DNA from: Flavobacterium rakeshii
GTDB lineage: Bacteria; Bacteroidota; Bacteroidia; Flavobacteriales; Flavobacteriaceae
DNA: 64,000 nucleotides
Assembly: GCF_009741375.1 (NCBI RefSeq)
Contig: NZ_WOWP01000001.1
Location: 146,856 to 210,855 of the forward strand
Direction of reading: 5' to 3'
The position numbers and the translations under genes are program-made. This document shows, in pieces, positions 17,332 to 27,442 of the stretch (positions within the stretch are counted from its first letter, which is position 1; every line of letters starts with the position of its first letter). The notes under the pieces were generated by a model, which saw only the letters and a list, made by a program, of their open reading frames with translations, did no database searches and was not told the origin of the DNA.

Positions 17332-18831
17332 CTATAGCGTGTTCATAAGGTCGTCCAGTTTTACACTTTCACTTTTTTGCCTTGGCGGATATTCTTCCAG
17401 TGATTTCATAAATTCCATTACATGGCCTAAAGCCGGCTTTAATGTCCATGATCGGTTTTCCTGCCATTCGTCAAACCCGCGTGAATCATAAAAACGCTCA
17501 AACGGATCGAGTTTCAGGTTGGTAATAATAGGACTGGTTAAATCATTTTGTACAGCGTTAAACCATTTGTCCTGAGTTTTAAATAAAAACTTCCAGTCGC
17601 CATAACGCAGTCCGTGTAAGGTCGTTTCGGTAAAATAATAAAACTCCTTACGTTTGGATTTACCCTTCTGCATTATCAAATCACTTTGGTCATAGCCATC
17701 AAGGTGTACCTTATAGGTCATATTCCCTACTTTCTTACCTTTAAGCAGTTCCTCTTTCAGGTTTTTATCGCCAAGCTGAGCCATAATGGTAGGAATCCAG
17801 TCTTCCATTGTCATGAACTCACCCGTACTGGTTCCCGGCGGAATAACTCCCGGCCATTTAACTATTACAGGCACACGGAAACCTCCTTCATAACCACCTA
17901 CTCCTTTTTGACCATGAAACGGCTGATTACCACCATCTGGCCAACTGTTTGAGGCTGCACCATTATCTGTTGCAAACATTATAATAGTGTTGTCCTCAAC
18001 ACCCAGTTCCTTTAACAAATCCAGCAGTTCACCAACAATATCATCCATTTCCATCATACCATCGGCATAAATACCATAACCGCTTTTACCTTTATATTTC
18101 TCGCTCAGGTTTGTTTTATAGTGCATTCGTGTAGTATTGTGCCAAACGAAAAACGGTTTATCGTCTTTAACCGCATCTTTTATAAAGCGTTTGGACTCTG
18201 CCAGTATTTCCCATTCAAGGTTCTTTTGCCTTTCTGACCCAAACTTACCTTTATCCTCTATTTTCTGTTTTCCGTTTCCTGTAGCCCACGAATGAATTAC
18301 CCCTCGTTGCGCAAACTGTTTTGCTACTTCGGGGTCTTTAGGAAAATCATACTCTTCTTCATATTCCCCTGCATTAAGATGGTAAAGAATACCAAAAAAC
18401 TCATCAAAACCATGTGCAGTAGGTAAATGTTCGTCCCTGTCTCCCAGGTGGTTTTTACCAAACTGCCCTGTAGCATAACCCATAGGTTTAAGCAGTTCGG
18501 CAAGTGTAGGGTCTTCTTTTTGTAAACCAATAGGAGAACCCGGTAATCCCACAGTACTAAGCCCTACCCTTATAGGATATTGCCCTGTAATAAATGCTGC
18601 CCTACCGGCAGTGCACGATGCCTGGGCATAATGGTCCATGAAAATCATACCATCGTTAGCAATCTTATCGATATTAGGCGTAGTACCTCCCATCATACCA
18701 CGGTGATAAGCACTAACATTCCACATACCTACATCATCTCCCCAAATAATGAGGATGTTGGGTTTCTTTTGCCCGTATGAAACCAGCGTAAGGCACAAAA
18801 CAAAGCAACTTAAGTAATGTTTTAATTTCAT
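17332..18831 (-). CDS. Type I sulfatase, arylsulfatase-like, secreted
   Basis: 499 residues with a signal peptide (to about residue 20, SYGQ). The alkaline-phosphatase superfamily metal site begins at ILIIWGDDVG (near 26-35). The formylglycine motif is ASCTAGRAAF with Cys73 (C-T-A-G-R), the C-x-A-x-R form accepted by anaerobic radical-SAM maturation enzymes. Other landmarks are TGQFGKNHLGD (near 123), TRMHYKTN and FATDNGAASNSWPDGGNQPFHGQKGVGGYEGG (near 287-318). It probably removes sulfate from a small aryl or glycan substrate. No maturase, SusCD pair or other sulfatase adjoins it, so the substrate cannot be inferred from context. Confidence 0.9.
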   Translation of the reverse strand: MKLKHYLSCFVLCLTLVSYGQKKPNILIIWGDDVGMWNVSAYHRGMMGGTTPNIDKIANDGMIFMDHYAQASCTAGRAAFITGQYPIRVGLSTVGLPGSPIGLQKEDPTLAELLKPMGYATGQFGKNHLGDRDEHLPTAHGFDEFFGILYHLNAGEYEEEYDFPKDPEVAKQFAQRGVIHSWATGNGKQKIEDKGKFGSERQKNLEWEILAESKRFIKDAVKDDKPFFVWHNTTRMHYKTNLSEKYKGKSGYGIYADGMMEMDDIVGELLDLLKELGVEDNTIIMFATDNGAASNSWPDGGNQPFHGQKGVGGYEGGFRVPVIVKWPGVIPPGTSTGEFMTMEDWIPTIMAQLGDKNLKEELLKGKKVGNMTYKVHLDGYDQSDLIMQKGKSKRKEFYYFTETTLHGLRYGDWKFLFKTQDKWFNAVQNDLTSPIITNLKLDPFERFYDSRGFDEWQENRSWTLKPALGHVMEFMKSLEEYPPRQKSESVKLDDLMNTL

Positions 18832-18935
18832 AATAATTGGTTTTTAAAGGTTGTAAGAATAAGTTAAAAACTCATACCTAAACCTAAGTTACCCAAAACC
18901 AACACATTACAATCTTAAAAAAAAGTTAATACATA

Positions 18936-18965
18936 AAAAAAGGGATGCATAAGCATCCCTTTTTT
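18936..18965 (-). terminator. Terminator after the lipocalin-like lipoprotein gene
   Basis: Arms AGGGATGC (18941-18948) and GCATCCCT (18953-18960) extended by A/T runs to 13 pairs, loop ATAA. It insulates the sulfatase gene downstream. Confidence 0.85.
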
Positions 18966-18981
18966 AGTGCATCCAACTTCA

Positions 18982-19515
18982 TTATTTCACATACAAATAC
19001 TCCACTGCACCAAATGTTAAAATGGCTCCACCTGTATCTTCATCTCTGTCTGGGTATGATCCAAACTCATCAGTAATAGTAATCTCGTTACCTGATTTTA
19101 CAAGGTTAAGTACTACATCATCGTCATTGTTATCCTGATAAGTAGCTCTTACAATCACATCGCTACCAGATCCGTTTAATATTTCCCATGTACCGGTATA
19201 AGTAGCATCTGTACAACCCGAAGTTCCTTCATCGGTATTTACCACAACCCCGTTTTTATCAAATGTAAAAGTGCTGTCGGCATTTAAAATCAGTTTGCTG
19301 CCGTCATAACAATCTGTTTCCTGCATCTGATCAATGTGAGCAGTACCATCTTCATCAAAGTCGGTAGCTTCTGCTGTGTTAACCGCCGTTAGGTTGTATG
19401 TACCGGCTATTTGTGTTTCGTTGTTAACATCCCCTGCATCGTCATCACTACTACATGAAGTTAAACCAAATCCTGTTACTAATAATGTACAGGCTAATAC
19501 TCTAAACTTTTTCAT
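18982..19515 (-). CDS. Lipocalin-like surface lipoprotein
   Basis: 177 residues. The lipoprotein signal ends GFGLTSC (Cys21), followed by SSDDDAGD, an acidic stretch like the surface-export signal of Flavobacteriia. The mature part (QIAGTYNLTAVN near 37, LILNADSTFTF near 75, TGTWEIL near 108, ending FGAVEYLYVK) looks like the eight-strand lipocalin-like domain common in Bacteroidota lipoproteins. It has four cysteines in the mature chain, possibly two disulfides. No enzyme motif. Single-gene unit with its own terminator; divergent from the PUL regulator across a 308-base space. Confidence 0.72.
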   Translation of the reverse strand: MKKFRVLACTLLVTGFGLTSCSSDDDAGDVNNETQIAGTYNLTAVNTAEATDFDEDGTAHIDQMQETDCYDGSKLILNADSTFTFDKNGVVVNTDEGTSGCTDATYTGTWEILNGSGSDVIVRATYQDNNDDDVVLNLVKSGNEITITDEFGSYPDRDEDTGGAILTFGAVEYLYVK

Positions 19516-19606
19516 TTTGCTATTTTTTTGATAGGTTAATAACCCAAAACTAAAAAGCAGGTATCGAGATAATGTTAAGAAAACAGTTAATTAAACTTTG
19601 TTTAAC

Positions 19607-19640
19607 AACGCTTTATGGATTTCAAATATCATAAAGCGTT
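19607..19640. promoter_or_regulatory. Inverted repeat in the 308-base divergent space before the PUL regulator
   Basis: AACGCTTTATG (19607-19617) and CATAAAGCGTT (19630-19640) form perfect 11-base arms with a 12-base loop. It lies 92 bases upstream of the lipoprotein start and 184 upstream of the regulator. There is no T-run directly after either arm, so it looks more like an operator or RNA stem than a terminator. The rest of 19516-19823 is AT-rich with no other gene visible. Confidence 0.4.
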
Positions 19641-19823
19641 GCTTTATAAGACCTTTGAGATTTATTGCGTGTTTTTTGTTAAATTGGCCATTCATACCAT
19701 AATTAACACCTATTTAATAAATCACTGTAAAAACGCATACTTTTCGGTTATTTTAACGTGGCATGAAATATTTATTTTGTAATCGTATCTTCGTAATAAA
19801 CTAACAAACTTCCCTTACCCTTC

Positions 19824-22628
19824 GTGAAAAAAATTATACTACTATTAGCAGCATTATATACGCTTGCAGGTTTCTCTCAAGACCTGCCCCCTATTCTTAA
19901 ATACAGTACAAACCAGTACAGTGCCGGTAACCAAAACTGGATGATGAGCCAGGATAAGGACCACTTTATGTATTTTGCCAATAACGGCGGACTACTGGAG
20001 TACAACGGCACAGCATGGACGCTTTACCCTTCCCCTAACGAAACCATTATACGATCGGTTAAAGTAATAGGTGAACGTATTTATACCGGATGCTATATGG
20101 AGTTTGGTTACTGGACCCGAAACGAAGACGGAAGTCTTAGCTATACTTCCCTAAGCGAAGGCATACGTGACAAAATTTTAGACGATGAGCAGTTTTGGAA
20201 TATTGCTCAATACGACCACTGGGTTATATTCCAGTCGCTTAACCAGATATTTATTTACGACACCCAAAAGAAAACTTACAACATACTGAAACCTGATACC
20301 GGAGTAAATAAAATTTTTAGGGTGGGTAACAGGATTTTGTACCAAACTTTTGGCACAGGATTGTATGAAATTGAAAACGGAGTAAGCAAGGTGGTGAATA
20401 ACACTCCACAGCTAACCGACAATAAAATAATAAGTATATATCCTTATAATGAAGGACTGCTTATCCAAACACAGTACAATGGTTTACTGGAATTAAAAAA
20501 CAATACTATTACCCACTGGGATACTGATGCCGACAGTGAGCTGAAATCAAGTAGTATATACAGCGGGCAGAAGCTTAGTGACGGTAGTTTTGCTTTAGGA
20601 ACGGTATCAAACGGTATTTTTATACTATCGCCACAGGGAAAAGTACGTTACCATATTACCCAAAACAAAGGACTTAGTAACAACACAGCACTATCGCTGT
20701 TTGAGGATACTGATAAAAACCTTTGGATTGGACTTGATAACGGCATTAACTGTATTAATTTACAGTCGGCAGTAAGGAGTTTTGTAGATGATACCGGATT
20801 TTTAGGTACTGTATATGCCTCTGCACTATACAACAATCATTTATATATAGGTACTAATCAGGGATTATTTTACAAAACATACAACTCTGAAGAGGAGTTC
20901 CGCTTTGTTCCGGGTACTAAAGGTCAGGTTTGGTCATTATATCAATATGAGGGTACATTGTTTTGTGGTCATGACTCGGGAACATTTATCATAAACGGAG
21001 GTCAGGCTAATTTACTGTTTAACGGATCGGGTACCTGGAAGTTTGAACCTCATCCTACAGACAGCAACAAACTTATACAGGGTAATTACTATGGTTTATC
21101 TATACTGGAAAAGGTAAACGGAAGCTGGAAGTTTAAAAACAAGATAACCGGATTTGATTATTCCAGCCGCTACTTTGCCCTTTCGGGCAATAATGAAATA
21201 TATGTGAGTCATGAATATAAAGGTGTTTTCAGGATTAAAGCCGATAACAACTACACACGAATAACCGACTTTGAAGCTTATAAAACTCCGGCAAAGGGTA
21301 AAAATGCGTCCCTATCCCGCTTTAACAACACTATATATTATGCCTCAAAAGAAGGATTGTTTGTTTTGAATAATAAAACCAAACAGTTTGAGAAAAATGA
21401 AAAGCTATCCAAATTGTTTAATCATGATGAGTATATGTCGGGTAAATTAACTGCCGATAAGTCGGACAGGCTTTGGTTTTTTACCAAAAACTACATCAAT
21501 TACTTCTCACCCGGTAAACTTAACGCCGAACTGAAACACAATGCCATAGCTATACCCTCATCACTTACCAACTCCATGCTGGGATTTGAAAACATTACCC
21601 AGATAAAAGACAACATTTACCTGGTAGGTACTACAGACGGTTACTACACGCTAAATATAAACGAGCTCAACTTTAAAAGTAATACCATTACCATTACAGG
21701 GATTACCAATAATGTACTAAACGGAAAACCATCGCCCGTAACCATACAAAGCGATGGCGAGTTTAAGTATGCCGAAAATAACCTTACCTTTTTATATACC
21801 GTACCGGAGTATAACAAATATGCCAATACCGAATTTCAGTACATGCTGGAGGGGATGCAAAACGACTGGAGTGAATGGAACAATAAACCCATTACTACTT
21901 TTAAAAACCTTCCGGCAGGAACCTATACCTTTAAGGTAAGGGCTAAAACGGGAAGTTCGTTATCTGTAAATACAGCGAGTTACACTTTTGTAATCCTCAA
22001 ACCATGGTATGCTACAAACCTTGCCGTGGTAATTTATATCATCTTAGCCTTTATAGCTGCCTTCCTTATTAACAGGGCTTATAAAAACTACTACCAACGC
22101 CAAAGTGAAAAGCTAATAGAGGAAAACAACAGGCTGCTTGAAATTAAAGAACTGGAAAAAGAACAGGAGCTTATGAAAATTAAAAACGAACAGCTTCAGC
22201 AGGATTTTGAAAGTAAGAACAGGGAGCTTGCCGCCTCTACCATGAACCTTATTAAAAAGAACGAACTGCTTTCGCTTATAAAAGATGATTTGAAGAAAAC
22301 AGGTACGGGTGGTGCCGATAAAAATATCAAATCGGTAATTACAACCATTAATAAAAATATTAATGAAGATGACACATGGGATATGTTTAAGGATGCATTC
22401 AATAATGCCGATAAAGATTTCTTAAAGAAGGTGAAATCTGTTCACCCTTCCTTAACACCAAATGACCTTCGATTATGTGCTTACCTCCGTCTTAATTTAT
22501 CGTCTAAAGAAATAGCCCCTCTACTCAACATTTCGGTAAGGAGTGTGGAGATAAAACGATATCGTTTGCGTAAAAAAATGGAATTACCTCACGAATTAGG
22601 GCTTGTAGAGTACATATTGTCGCTTTAG
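19824..22628 (+). CDS. Membrane-spanning propeller/helix-turn-helix regulator of the beta-glucan PUL
   Basis: 934 residues, GTG start, signal peptide (to FSQ near 19). The periplasmic part contains regulator-propeller repeats (for example LSNNTALSLFEDTDKNLWIGLDNGI near 283-307), then a Y_Y_Y domain (about 625-725; AGTYTFKVRAKT). One membrane helix (about 732-753) leads to a cytoplasmic coiled coil (765-815) and a C-terminal LuxR-like helix-turn-helix (about 868-934; LRLCAYLRLNLSSKEIAPLL, then RSVEIKRYRLRKKM). There is no histidine kinase or receiver, unlike hybrid two-component sensors, so signal and DNA binding are in one chain as in SusR-type regulators. It lies 244 bases upstream of susC, same strand. 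Confidence 0.9.
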   Translation: MKKIILLLAALYTLAGFSQDLPPILKYSTNQYSAGNQNWMMSQDKDHFMYFANNGGLLEYNGTAWTLYPSPNETIIRSVKVIGERIYTGCYMEFGYWTRNEDGSLSYTSLSEGIRDKILDDEQFWNIAQYDHWVIFQSLNQIFIYDTQKKTYNILKPDTGVNKIFRVGNRILYQTFGTGLYEIENGVSKVVNNTPQLTDNKIISIYPYNEGLLIQTQYNGLLELKNNTITHWDTDADSELKSSSIYSGQKLSDGSFALGTVSNGIFILSPQGKVRYHITQNKGLSNNTALSLFEDTDKNLWIGLDNGINCINLQSAVRSFVDDTGFLGTVYASALYNNHLYIGTNQGLFYKTYNSEEEFRFVPGTKGQVWSLYQYEGTLFCGHDSGTFIINGGQANLLFNGSGTWKFEPHPTDSNKLIQGNYYGLSILEKVNGSWKFKNKITGFDYSSRYFALSGNNEIYVSHEYKGVFRIKADNNYTRITDFEAYKTPAKGKNASLSRFNNTIYYASKEGLFVLNNKTKQFEKNEKLSKLFNHDEYMSGKLTADKSDRLWFFTKNYINYFSPGKLNAELKHNAIAIPSSLTNSMLGFENITQIKDNIYLVGTTDGYYTLNINELNFKSNTITITGITNNVLNGKPSPVTIQSDGEFKYAENNLTFLYTVPEYNKYANTEFQYMLEGMQNDWSEWNNKPITTFKNLPAGTYTFKVRAKTGSSLSVNTASYTFVILKPWYATNLAVVIYIILAFIAAFLINRAYKNYYQRQSEKLIEENNRLLEIKELEKEQELMKIKNEQLQQDFESKNRELAASTMNLIKKNELLSLIKDDLKKTGTGGADKNIKSVITTINKNINEDDTWDMFKDAFNNADKDFLKKVKSVHPSLTPNDLRLCAYLRLNLSSKEIAPLLNISVRSVEIKRYRLRKKMELPHELGLVEYILSL

Positions 22629-22664
22629 TGCACCACATCATTTAGTAAATTTACCTATACATTA

Positions 22665-22807
22665 CCTCAACAACAACGTTGTAATAGTGTATTTTTTGAA
22701 TTTTATTTAAAGATTTTTAAGCAGTTAACTTACTGTTAACACCCACAATTAGGGCAATGTCATAAAGTTTCTTTAAGTTTTTTAGGAATGTATAATTTTT
22801 GTTGAGG
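22665..22807. promoter_or_regulatory. Candidate control elements in front of the first susC
   Basis: The 244-base space holds CCTCAACAA (22665-22673) and its complement TTGTTGAGG (22799-22807), plus two GTTAAC sites 11 bases apart (22724-22729 and 22735-22740). Either may be bound by the upstream regulator. I see no exact TAnnTTTG box. Confidence 0.35.
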
Positions 22808-22872
22808 CTAATTTTATTCTTCGTAATTTATTGTGACATAATTTTAGATAATCACAAAAAACAATTTAATAT

Positions 22873-25800
22873 ATGAAGTCTAAATTACTCTTAATTACTT
22901 TTATTCTGATTTCATCTTTCTGTTTCGCACAGGAGATTGAAGTTAAGGGTACAGTAAGTGAAGTGGGCACCGGTTTGACTATACCGGGTGTTAACGTCAT
23001 TGTAAAAAATGGTACAGCCTCTACGGTTACCGACATGGATGGTAATTACATCATTAATGCTCCGGTAGGCTCTACCCTTTCATTCAGTTTTATTGGTTAT
23101 GAAACTGTAGAACAAACCGTAACCGAAGCCGGAGTTATTTCGGTATCACTTAAAGAAACTTCTCAAACACTGGATGAAGTAGTAGTGATAGGTTATGGTA
23201 CACAACGTAAAAAAGAAGTAACCGGTGCAGTAAGTGTTATTGGTTCAAAAACACTGGAAGACATGAAGCCTGTTAAGATAGAGCAGGCACTACAGGGTAC
23301 TGTAAGCGGTGTGAATGTTACTACACAGTCAGGTAAGCCGGGAGCAGCGCTTGATATAAGAATTAGGGGTGTAGCCACAAATAAAGATAATGCTCCTTTA
23401 GTATTAATAGACGGTTATATAGGTAGCCTAAGTGATATTAATGCTAATGATATTGAGAATATTACCGTATTGAAAGATGCTCAGGCTGGTATATATGGTA
23501 CCAGTGGTGCAAACGGTGTTATACTTATTACTACTAAAAAAGGAAGAAAAAACTCAAAAGCAACTTTCTCTTATAACGCATATACCGGTTTTCAGGAAAC
23601 TACAAGAAAACTACCATTGCTAAACGCTTCGGAATATGCTCTTTTACTTAACGAAAAATATGCTAACGGCGGACAGCCAATTCCTTTCCCTAACGTTTCT
23701 AACCTTGGTGAAGGAACAAACTGGCAGGATGAAGTATTTAGTAGCGGAGTACCTATTATTAATCATGACCTTTCTGTTTCAGGTGGTGGTGAAAAAGTTA
23801 CTTACCGTGTGAGTGGTTCACACCTTGATCAGGAAGGTATAATAGGAGGTGCCGATAAATCACACTTTGAACGTAATACTGCACGTGTTTCCCTTAATGC
23901 TGATTTAAGCGACAAACTTAAAATGTACACTAACGTTATTTTCCTTACTACAGATTCGCAGGGATTTAACGAAAACGTACTTGGATCAGTACTATTTAAC
24001 GCTATTAACACACCTGCAATCTATAATCCTTATGATGCTAACGGAGACTTTACTGTACTTCCTACAGGTAGCTCTACCGTACCGGGAAGTAACCTTGGTA
24101 ACGAGATTATTAACCCGCTGGCACAAATCGCTAATACTTATAATGATTATAACCTTAAAAAGTTAAGCGGTACTTTTGGAGCCGATTATGAAATCATTAA
24201 AAACCTTACTGTTACAGGTCGTGTTGGTTTTAATACCCAAAACAGAGACGAAAGAATATTTAACAAACAAATTTCTTACGGAGGTAAAGTATTTGATAAT
24301 GTTAGAAGTAGTGTTAATCAAAATACTTTTGACGATAACGATTATACTTTTGATGCATATGCTAACTATAAGTTTGATATTAATAAGGAACACAACTTTA
24401 CTGCAACGCTGGGTACTACGATATTCAAAACATGGGGTAAAGGTTTATATGCTACAGGTTTTGATGTACCAAACAATGCATGGGAATTTGCAGACATAAG
24501 TCTTACAACAGGTTTTGCAGATAACAAAACTGTAAACTCTTACTCATTTGATGACAGAAGACTATCATACTTTGGTAGAATTCAGTACGACTACAAAGGG
24601 CGTTACCTTGTATCAGGTATGCTTAGAAGAGATTCGTCTACTAAATTCGGAGCAAACAATCGTGTAGCTTACTTCCCGTCTGTTACCGGTGGTTGGGTAC
24701 TTTCAGAAGAGTCTTTCTTTAAACAAAATAACATTCTTAACTTCGCTAAAATCAGGGCTAGTTATGGGGTTCTTGGTAGCGACAGGTTTGATTCAAATCT
24801 ATACTTAGGCTTACTTAATGGTGAGGCTACTTATGTATTTGATGGTGCACTGGCAAATGGTTTTGCTATTGGTGCATTACCAAACCCAGACCTTAAATGG
24901 GAAGAATCAAGGAAGTTTGACCTAGGTATTGATCTTAATTTCTTTAATGATAAACTTGAATTTGTTGCCGATTATTTTAAAGATACAAGAGCTAATTTAT
25001 TAATAGCAGACATCCCAATATCGGGTATTGTAGGAACTTATGGTCCAGGTGGACAAAACCCTACACTTAATGCCGGTAATGTGGAAAACAAAGGTTTTGA
25101 ATTTGCTCTTACTTACAACGACTACATAGGAGATGATTTCCATATCAAAGCAAGCTACAATGTTACATTTATTAAAAACAATGTAACAGCTGTTAATAAT
25201 GGAACCGGATTCTTTGCAGGTGGTGAGTTTGGGGTTGGACAGCCACAAATTACAAGAATGGAAGTAGGACATCCTATGGGATACTTTTATGGTTATGTAA
25301 CCGACGGTATTTTCCAAAATGCTGACGAGGTTGCCGCACACCCAAATCAGTCGGCTCTTGGAGCAGCTGCACAGCCGGGTGATATCCGTTTTGTAGATGT
25401 TAACGGTGATGGCGTTATTAATGCCGATGACCGTACAGATATTGGTGACCCAATCCCTAATGCAACTATGGGTTTCAACCTACAGCTTGATTATAAAGGA
25501 TTTGACTTTGCTACTTACCTATTTGCTTCTGTAGGTAACGATATGGTAAGAAATTACGAAAGAAACCTTACCGACGTAAACAGAATGAGCTATACGCTAG
25601 ACCGATGGACAGGCGAAGGCACCAGTAACAGTGTACCTAGAACAACTACAGCTGCTACATCAAATAACATTTTCTCTGACTTTTTTGTAGAAGATGCTTC
25701 TTACCTTAGAATACAAAATGTACAGTTGGGTTATACTGTTAATCCTGATTTTACCGAGAAAGCAGGTATTACTAAATTAAGAATATATGCAGGTGTTAAC

Positions 25801-25935
25801 AACCTATATACATTTACTAAATACAGAGGTTTTGATCCCGGTGCTTCAAGCGGTGCTCCGCTATCTTCGGGGATAGACTTTGGTTTCTACCCTGTTCCGA
25901 GAACATATCTAATCGGTTTAAACCTAAACTTCTAA
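22873..25935 (+). CDS. SusC/RagA-type TonB-dependent outer-membrane transporter (laminarin-type PUL)
   Basis: 1020 residues. Signal peptide to FCFAQ (near 20), then the carboxypeptidase-regulatory-like domain (22-110; VKGTVSEVGTGLTIPGVNV, GSTLSFSFIGYETVE), the SusC box LDEVVVIGYGTQRKKEVTGAVSVI (near 101-124), the plug domain with RIRGVATNKDNAPLVLIDGY and KDAQAGIYGTSGANGVILITTKKG (to about 225), and a 22-strand barrel. It imports oligosaccharides with its SusD lid, powered by TonB-ExbBD. Only 4 bases separate it from susD. Confidence 0.97.
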   Translation: MKSKLLLITFILISSFCFAQEIEVKGTVSEVGTGLTIPGVNVIVKNGTASTVTDMDGNYIINAPVGSTLSFSFIGYETVEQTVTEAGVISVSLKETSQTLDEVVVIGYGTQRKKEVTGAVSVIGSKTLEDMKPVKIEQALQGTVSGVNVTTQSGKPGAALDIRIRGVATNKDNAPLVLIDGYIGSLSDINANDIENITVLKDAQAGIYGTSGANGVILITTKKGRKNSKATFSYNAYTGFQETTRKLPLLNASEYALLLNEKYANGGQPIPFPNVSNLGEGTNWQDEVFSSGVPIINHDLSVSGGGEKVTYRVSGSHLDQEGIIGGADKSHFERNTARVSLNADLSDKLKMYTNVIFLTTDSQGFNENVLGSVLFNAINTPAIYNPYDANGDFTVLPTGSSTVPGSNLGNEIINPLAQIANTYNDYNLKKLSGTFGADYEIIKNLTVTGRVGFNTQNRDERIFNKQISYGGKVFDNVRSSVNQNTFDDNDYTFDAYANYKFDINKEHNFTATLGTTIFKTWGKGLYATGFDVPNNAWEFADISLTTGFADNKTVNSYSFDDRRLSYFGRIQYDYKGRYLVSGMLRRDSSTKFGANNRVAYFPSVTGGWVLSEESFFKQNNILNFAKIRASYGVLGSDRFDSNLYLGLLNGEATYVFDGALANGFAIGALPNPDLKWEESRKFDLGIDLNFFNDKLEFVADYFKDTRANLLIADIPISGIVGTYGPGGQNPTLNAGNVENKGFEFALTYNDYIGDDFHIKASYNVTFIKNNVTAVNNGTGFFAGGEFGVGQPQITRMEVGHPMGYFYGYVTDGIFQNADEVAAHPNQSALGAAAQPGDIRFVDVNGDGVINADDRTDIGDPIPNATMGFNLQLDYKGFDFATYLFASVGNDMVRNYERNLTDVNRMSYTLDRWTGEGTSNSVPRTTTAATSNNIFSDFFVEDASYLRIQNVQLGYTVNPDFTEKAGITKLRIYAGVNNLYTFTKYRGFDPGASSGAPLSSGIDFGFYPVPRTYLIGLNLNF

Positions 25936-25939
25936 AAAA

Positions 25940-27430
25940 ATGAAAAGAAAAATTATTACAGCCATTTTGGCTTTCAGTATAGTTGCAACGGTAAACATAT
26001 CGTGTAGTGACGACTTTGTGGAAAGAGATCCAGTTTACAGTATATCATCAGACAATTACTTTAACTCAGCAGAAGAATATAATTATGCACTTATCGCGGC
26101 TTATGATATACTACAGTCAACCTATGTAAATGTAATATTAGGCGAAATCGCTTCAGATAATACCCTATCGGGTGGTGAGAGTGCTAACGACGTTATAGGG
26201 TGGCAACAGGTAGATGAGATGACTCATACTCCTGTTAACTCAAATCTTAAAGATATATGGAACTGGATGTTTGCAGGAGTAAACAGAGCAGCTTACATAC
26301 TTGAATTTAAAGACAAAACCGATTTTGAAGGAAAGGCACAAATTGTAGCCGAAGCCCGTTTTTTACATGCTTACTACAACTTTGAACTTCTAAAATGGTT
26401 TGGAGGTATCCCATTAAAAGGTGACGAAAGATTTGCGCTTGGTGATGAAACTGTTATCCCAAGGGCTTCTACTGATGAGGTATATGCCTCTATTATAAGC
26501 GACCTTGAAATGGCTATTGCCGATTTAGCCGTAACAGCTCCGCAGATAGGCCGTGTTACAAAAGGTGCTGCACAGGCATTACTGGGTAAAGTATATCTTT
26601 ATAAAGGAGATTATGCCCTAGCTGCTTCAATGCTGGACAACGTTATTACAAGCGGGCAGTATGCTCTTACTCAGGGAGACGATTACCTAAACCTTTTTGA
26701 ACAATCTGCTGAAAACGGAACAGAATCAGTATTTGAAGTACAGTATACTGATGTTAAAGGTGCCGGTTTTGAGTGTCTTCAATGCAGTGAAGGTAATGTA
26801 GCGGTAGGTTTTAGTGGACCACGAAACTATAATGGGCCTATGTTTGCCTCTGGTTTTAGTTTTAACGTACCTACAGAAGAAGCTGCTTCTATTTATGAAG
26901 ACGGTGATATGAGAAAAGAAGTTACTATTCTTGATATGGAGCAATGGATAGCTGCTCATCCAAACGACAATGTTAGTTACGGTCCCGGTTATAAAGATAC
27001 CGGTTACTTTAACCGTAAATACATACCAAGGGTAAGAAGCGACGAAGCTGCCAATGACTTAAACCTTACTAACCCTAATAACTACCGTGCTATACGCTAT
27101 GCTGATGTACTGCTTATGGCTGCCGAGGCATATAGCCGTAGCGGTAATGCTGCACAGGCATTAGACTATGTTAACGAAGTTAGAAGAAGAGCTTTTGGCG
27201 ATGAAAACCACGACCTTGCCGGTGCTGGTGATGCTTTAACAAGCGCTATCCTTTTAGAAAGAAGAAGAGAGCTTTTAGGTGAAGGGCATCGTTTCTTCGA
27301 CCTTGTAAGAACAGGTCAGGCTGCTTCAAACATACCTGGCTTTACAGCTAACAAAAACGAAGTATTCCCTATTCCAATCGAAGAGATTCAGTTCTCCGGC
27401 GGACTTTGGGAGCAAAACCCTAACTACTAA
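25940..27430 (+). CDS. SusD/RagB-type glycan-binding lipoprotein
   Basis: 496 residues. The lipoprotein signal ends NISC (Cys22), followed by SDDFVERDP, an acidic surface-export signal. The TPR-like SusD core shows AEARFLHAYYNFELLKWFGGIPL (near 135-157), RVTKGAAQALLGKVYLYKGDY (near 205) and the C-terminal NYRAIRYADVLLMAAEAYSRSGN plus LLERRRELLGEGHRFFDLVRTG. It is the lid and glycan-binding partner of the SusC just upstream. Confidence 0.96.
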   Translation: MKRKIITAILAFSIVATVNISCSDDFVERDPVYSISSDNYFNSAEEYNYALIAAYDILQSTYVNVILGEIASDNTLSGGESANDVIGWQQVDEMTHTPVNSNLKDIWNWMFAGVNRAAYILEFKDKTDFEGKAQIVAEARFLHAYYNFELLKWFGGIPLKGDERFALGDETVIPRASTDEVYASIISDLEMAIADLAVTAPQIGRVTKGAAQALLGKVYLYKGDYALAASMLDNVITSGQYALTQGDDYLNLFEQSAENGTESVFEVQYTDVKGAGFECLQCSEGNVAVGFSGPRNYNGPMFASGFSFNVPTEEAASIYEDGDMRKEVTILDMEQWIAAHPNDNVSYGPGYKDTGYFNRKYIPRVRSDEAANDLNLTNPNNYRAIRYADVLLMAAEAYSRSGNAAQALDYVNEVRRRAFGDENHDLAGAGDALTSAILLERRRELLGEGHRFFDLVRTGQAASNIPGFTANKNEVFPIPIEEIQFSGGLWEQNPNY

Positions 27431-27442
27431 TACGCTACAGAT

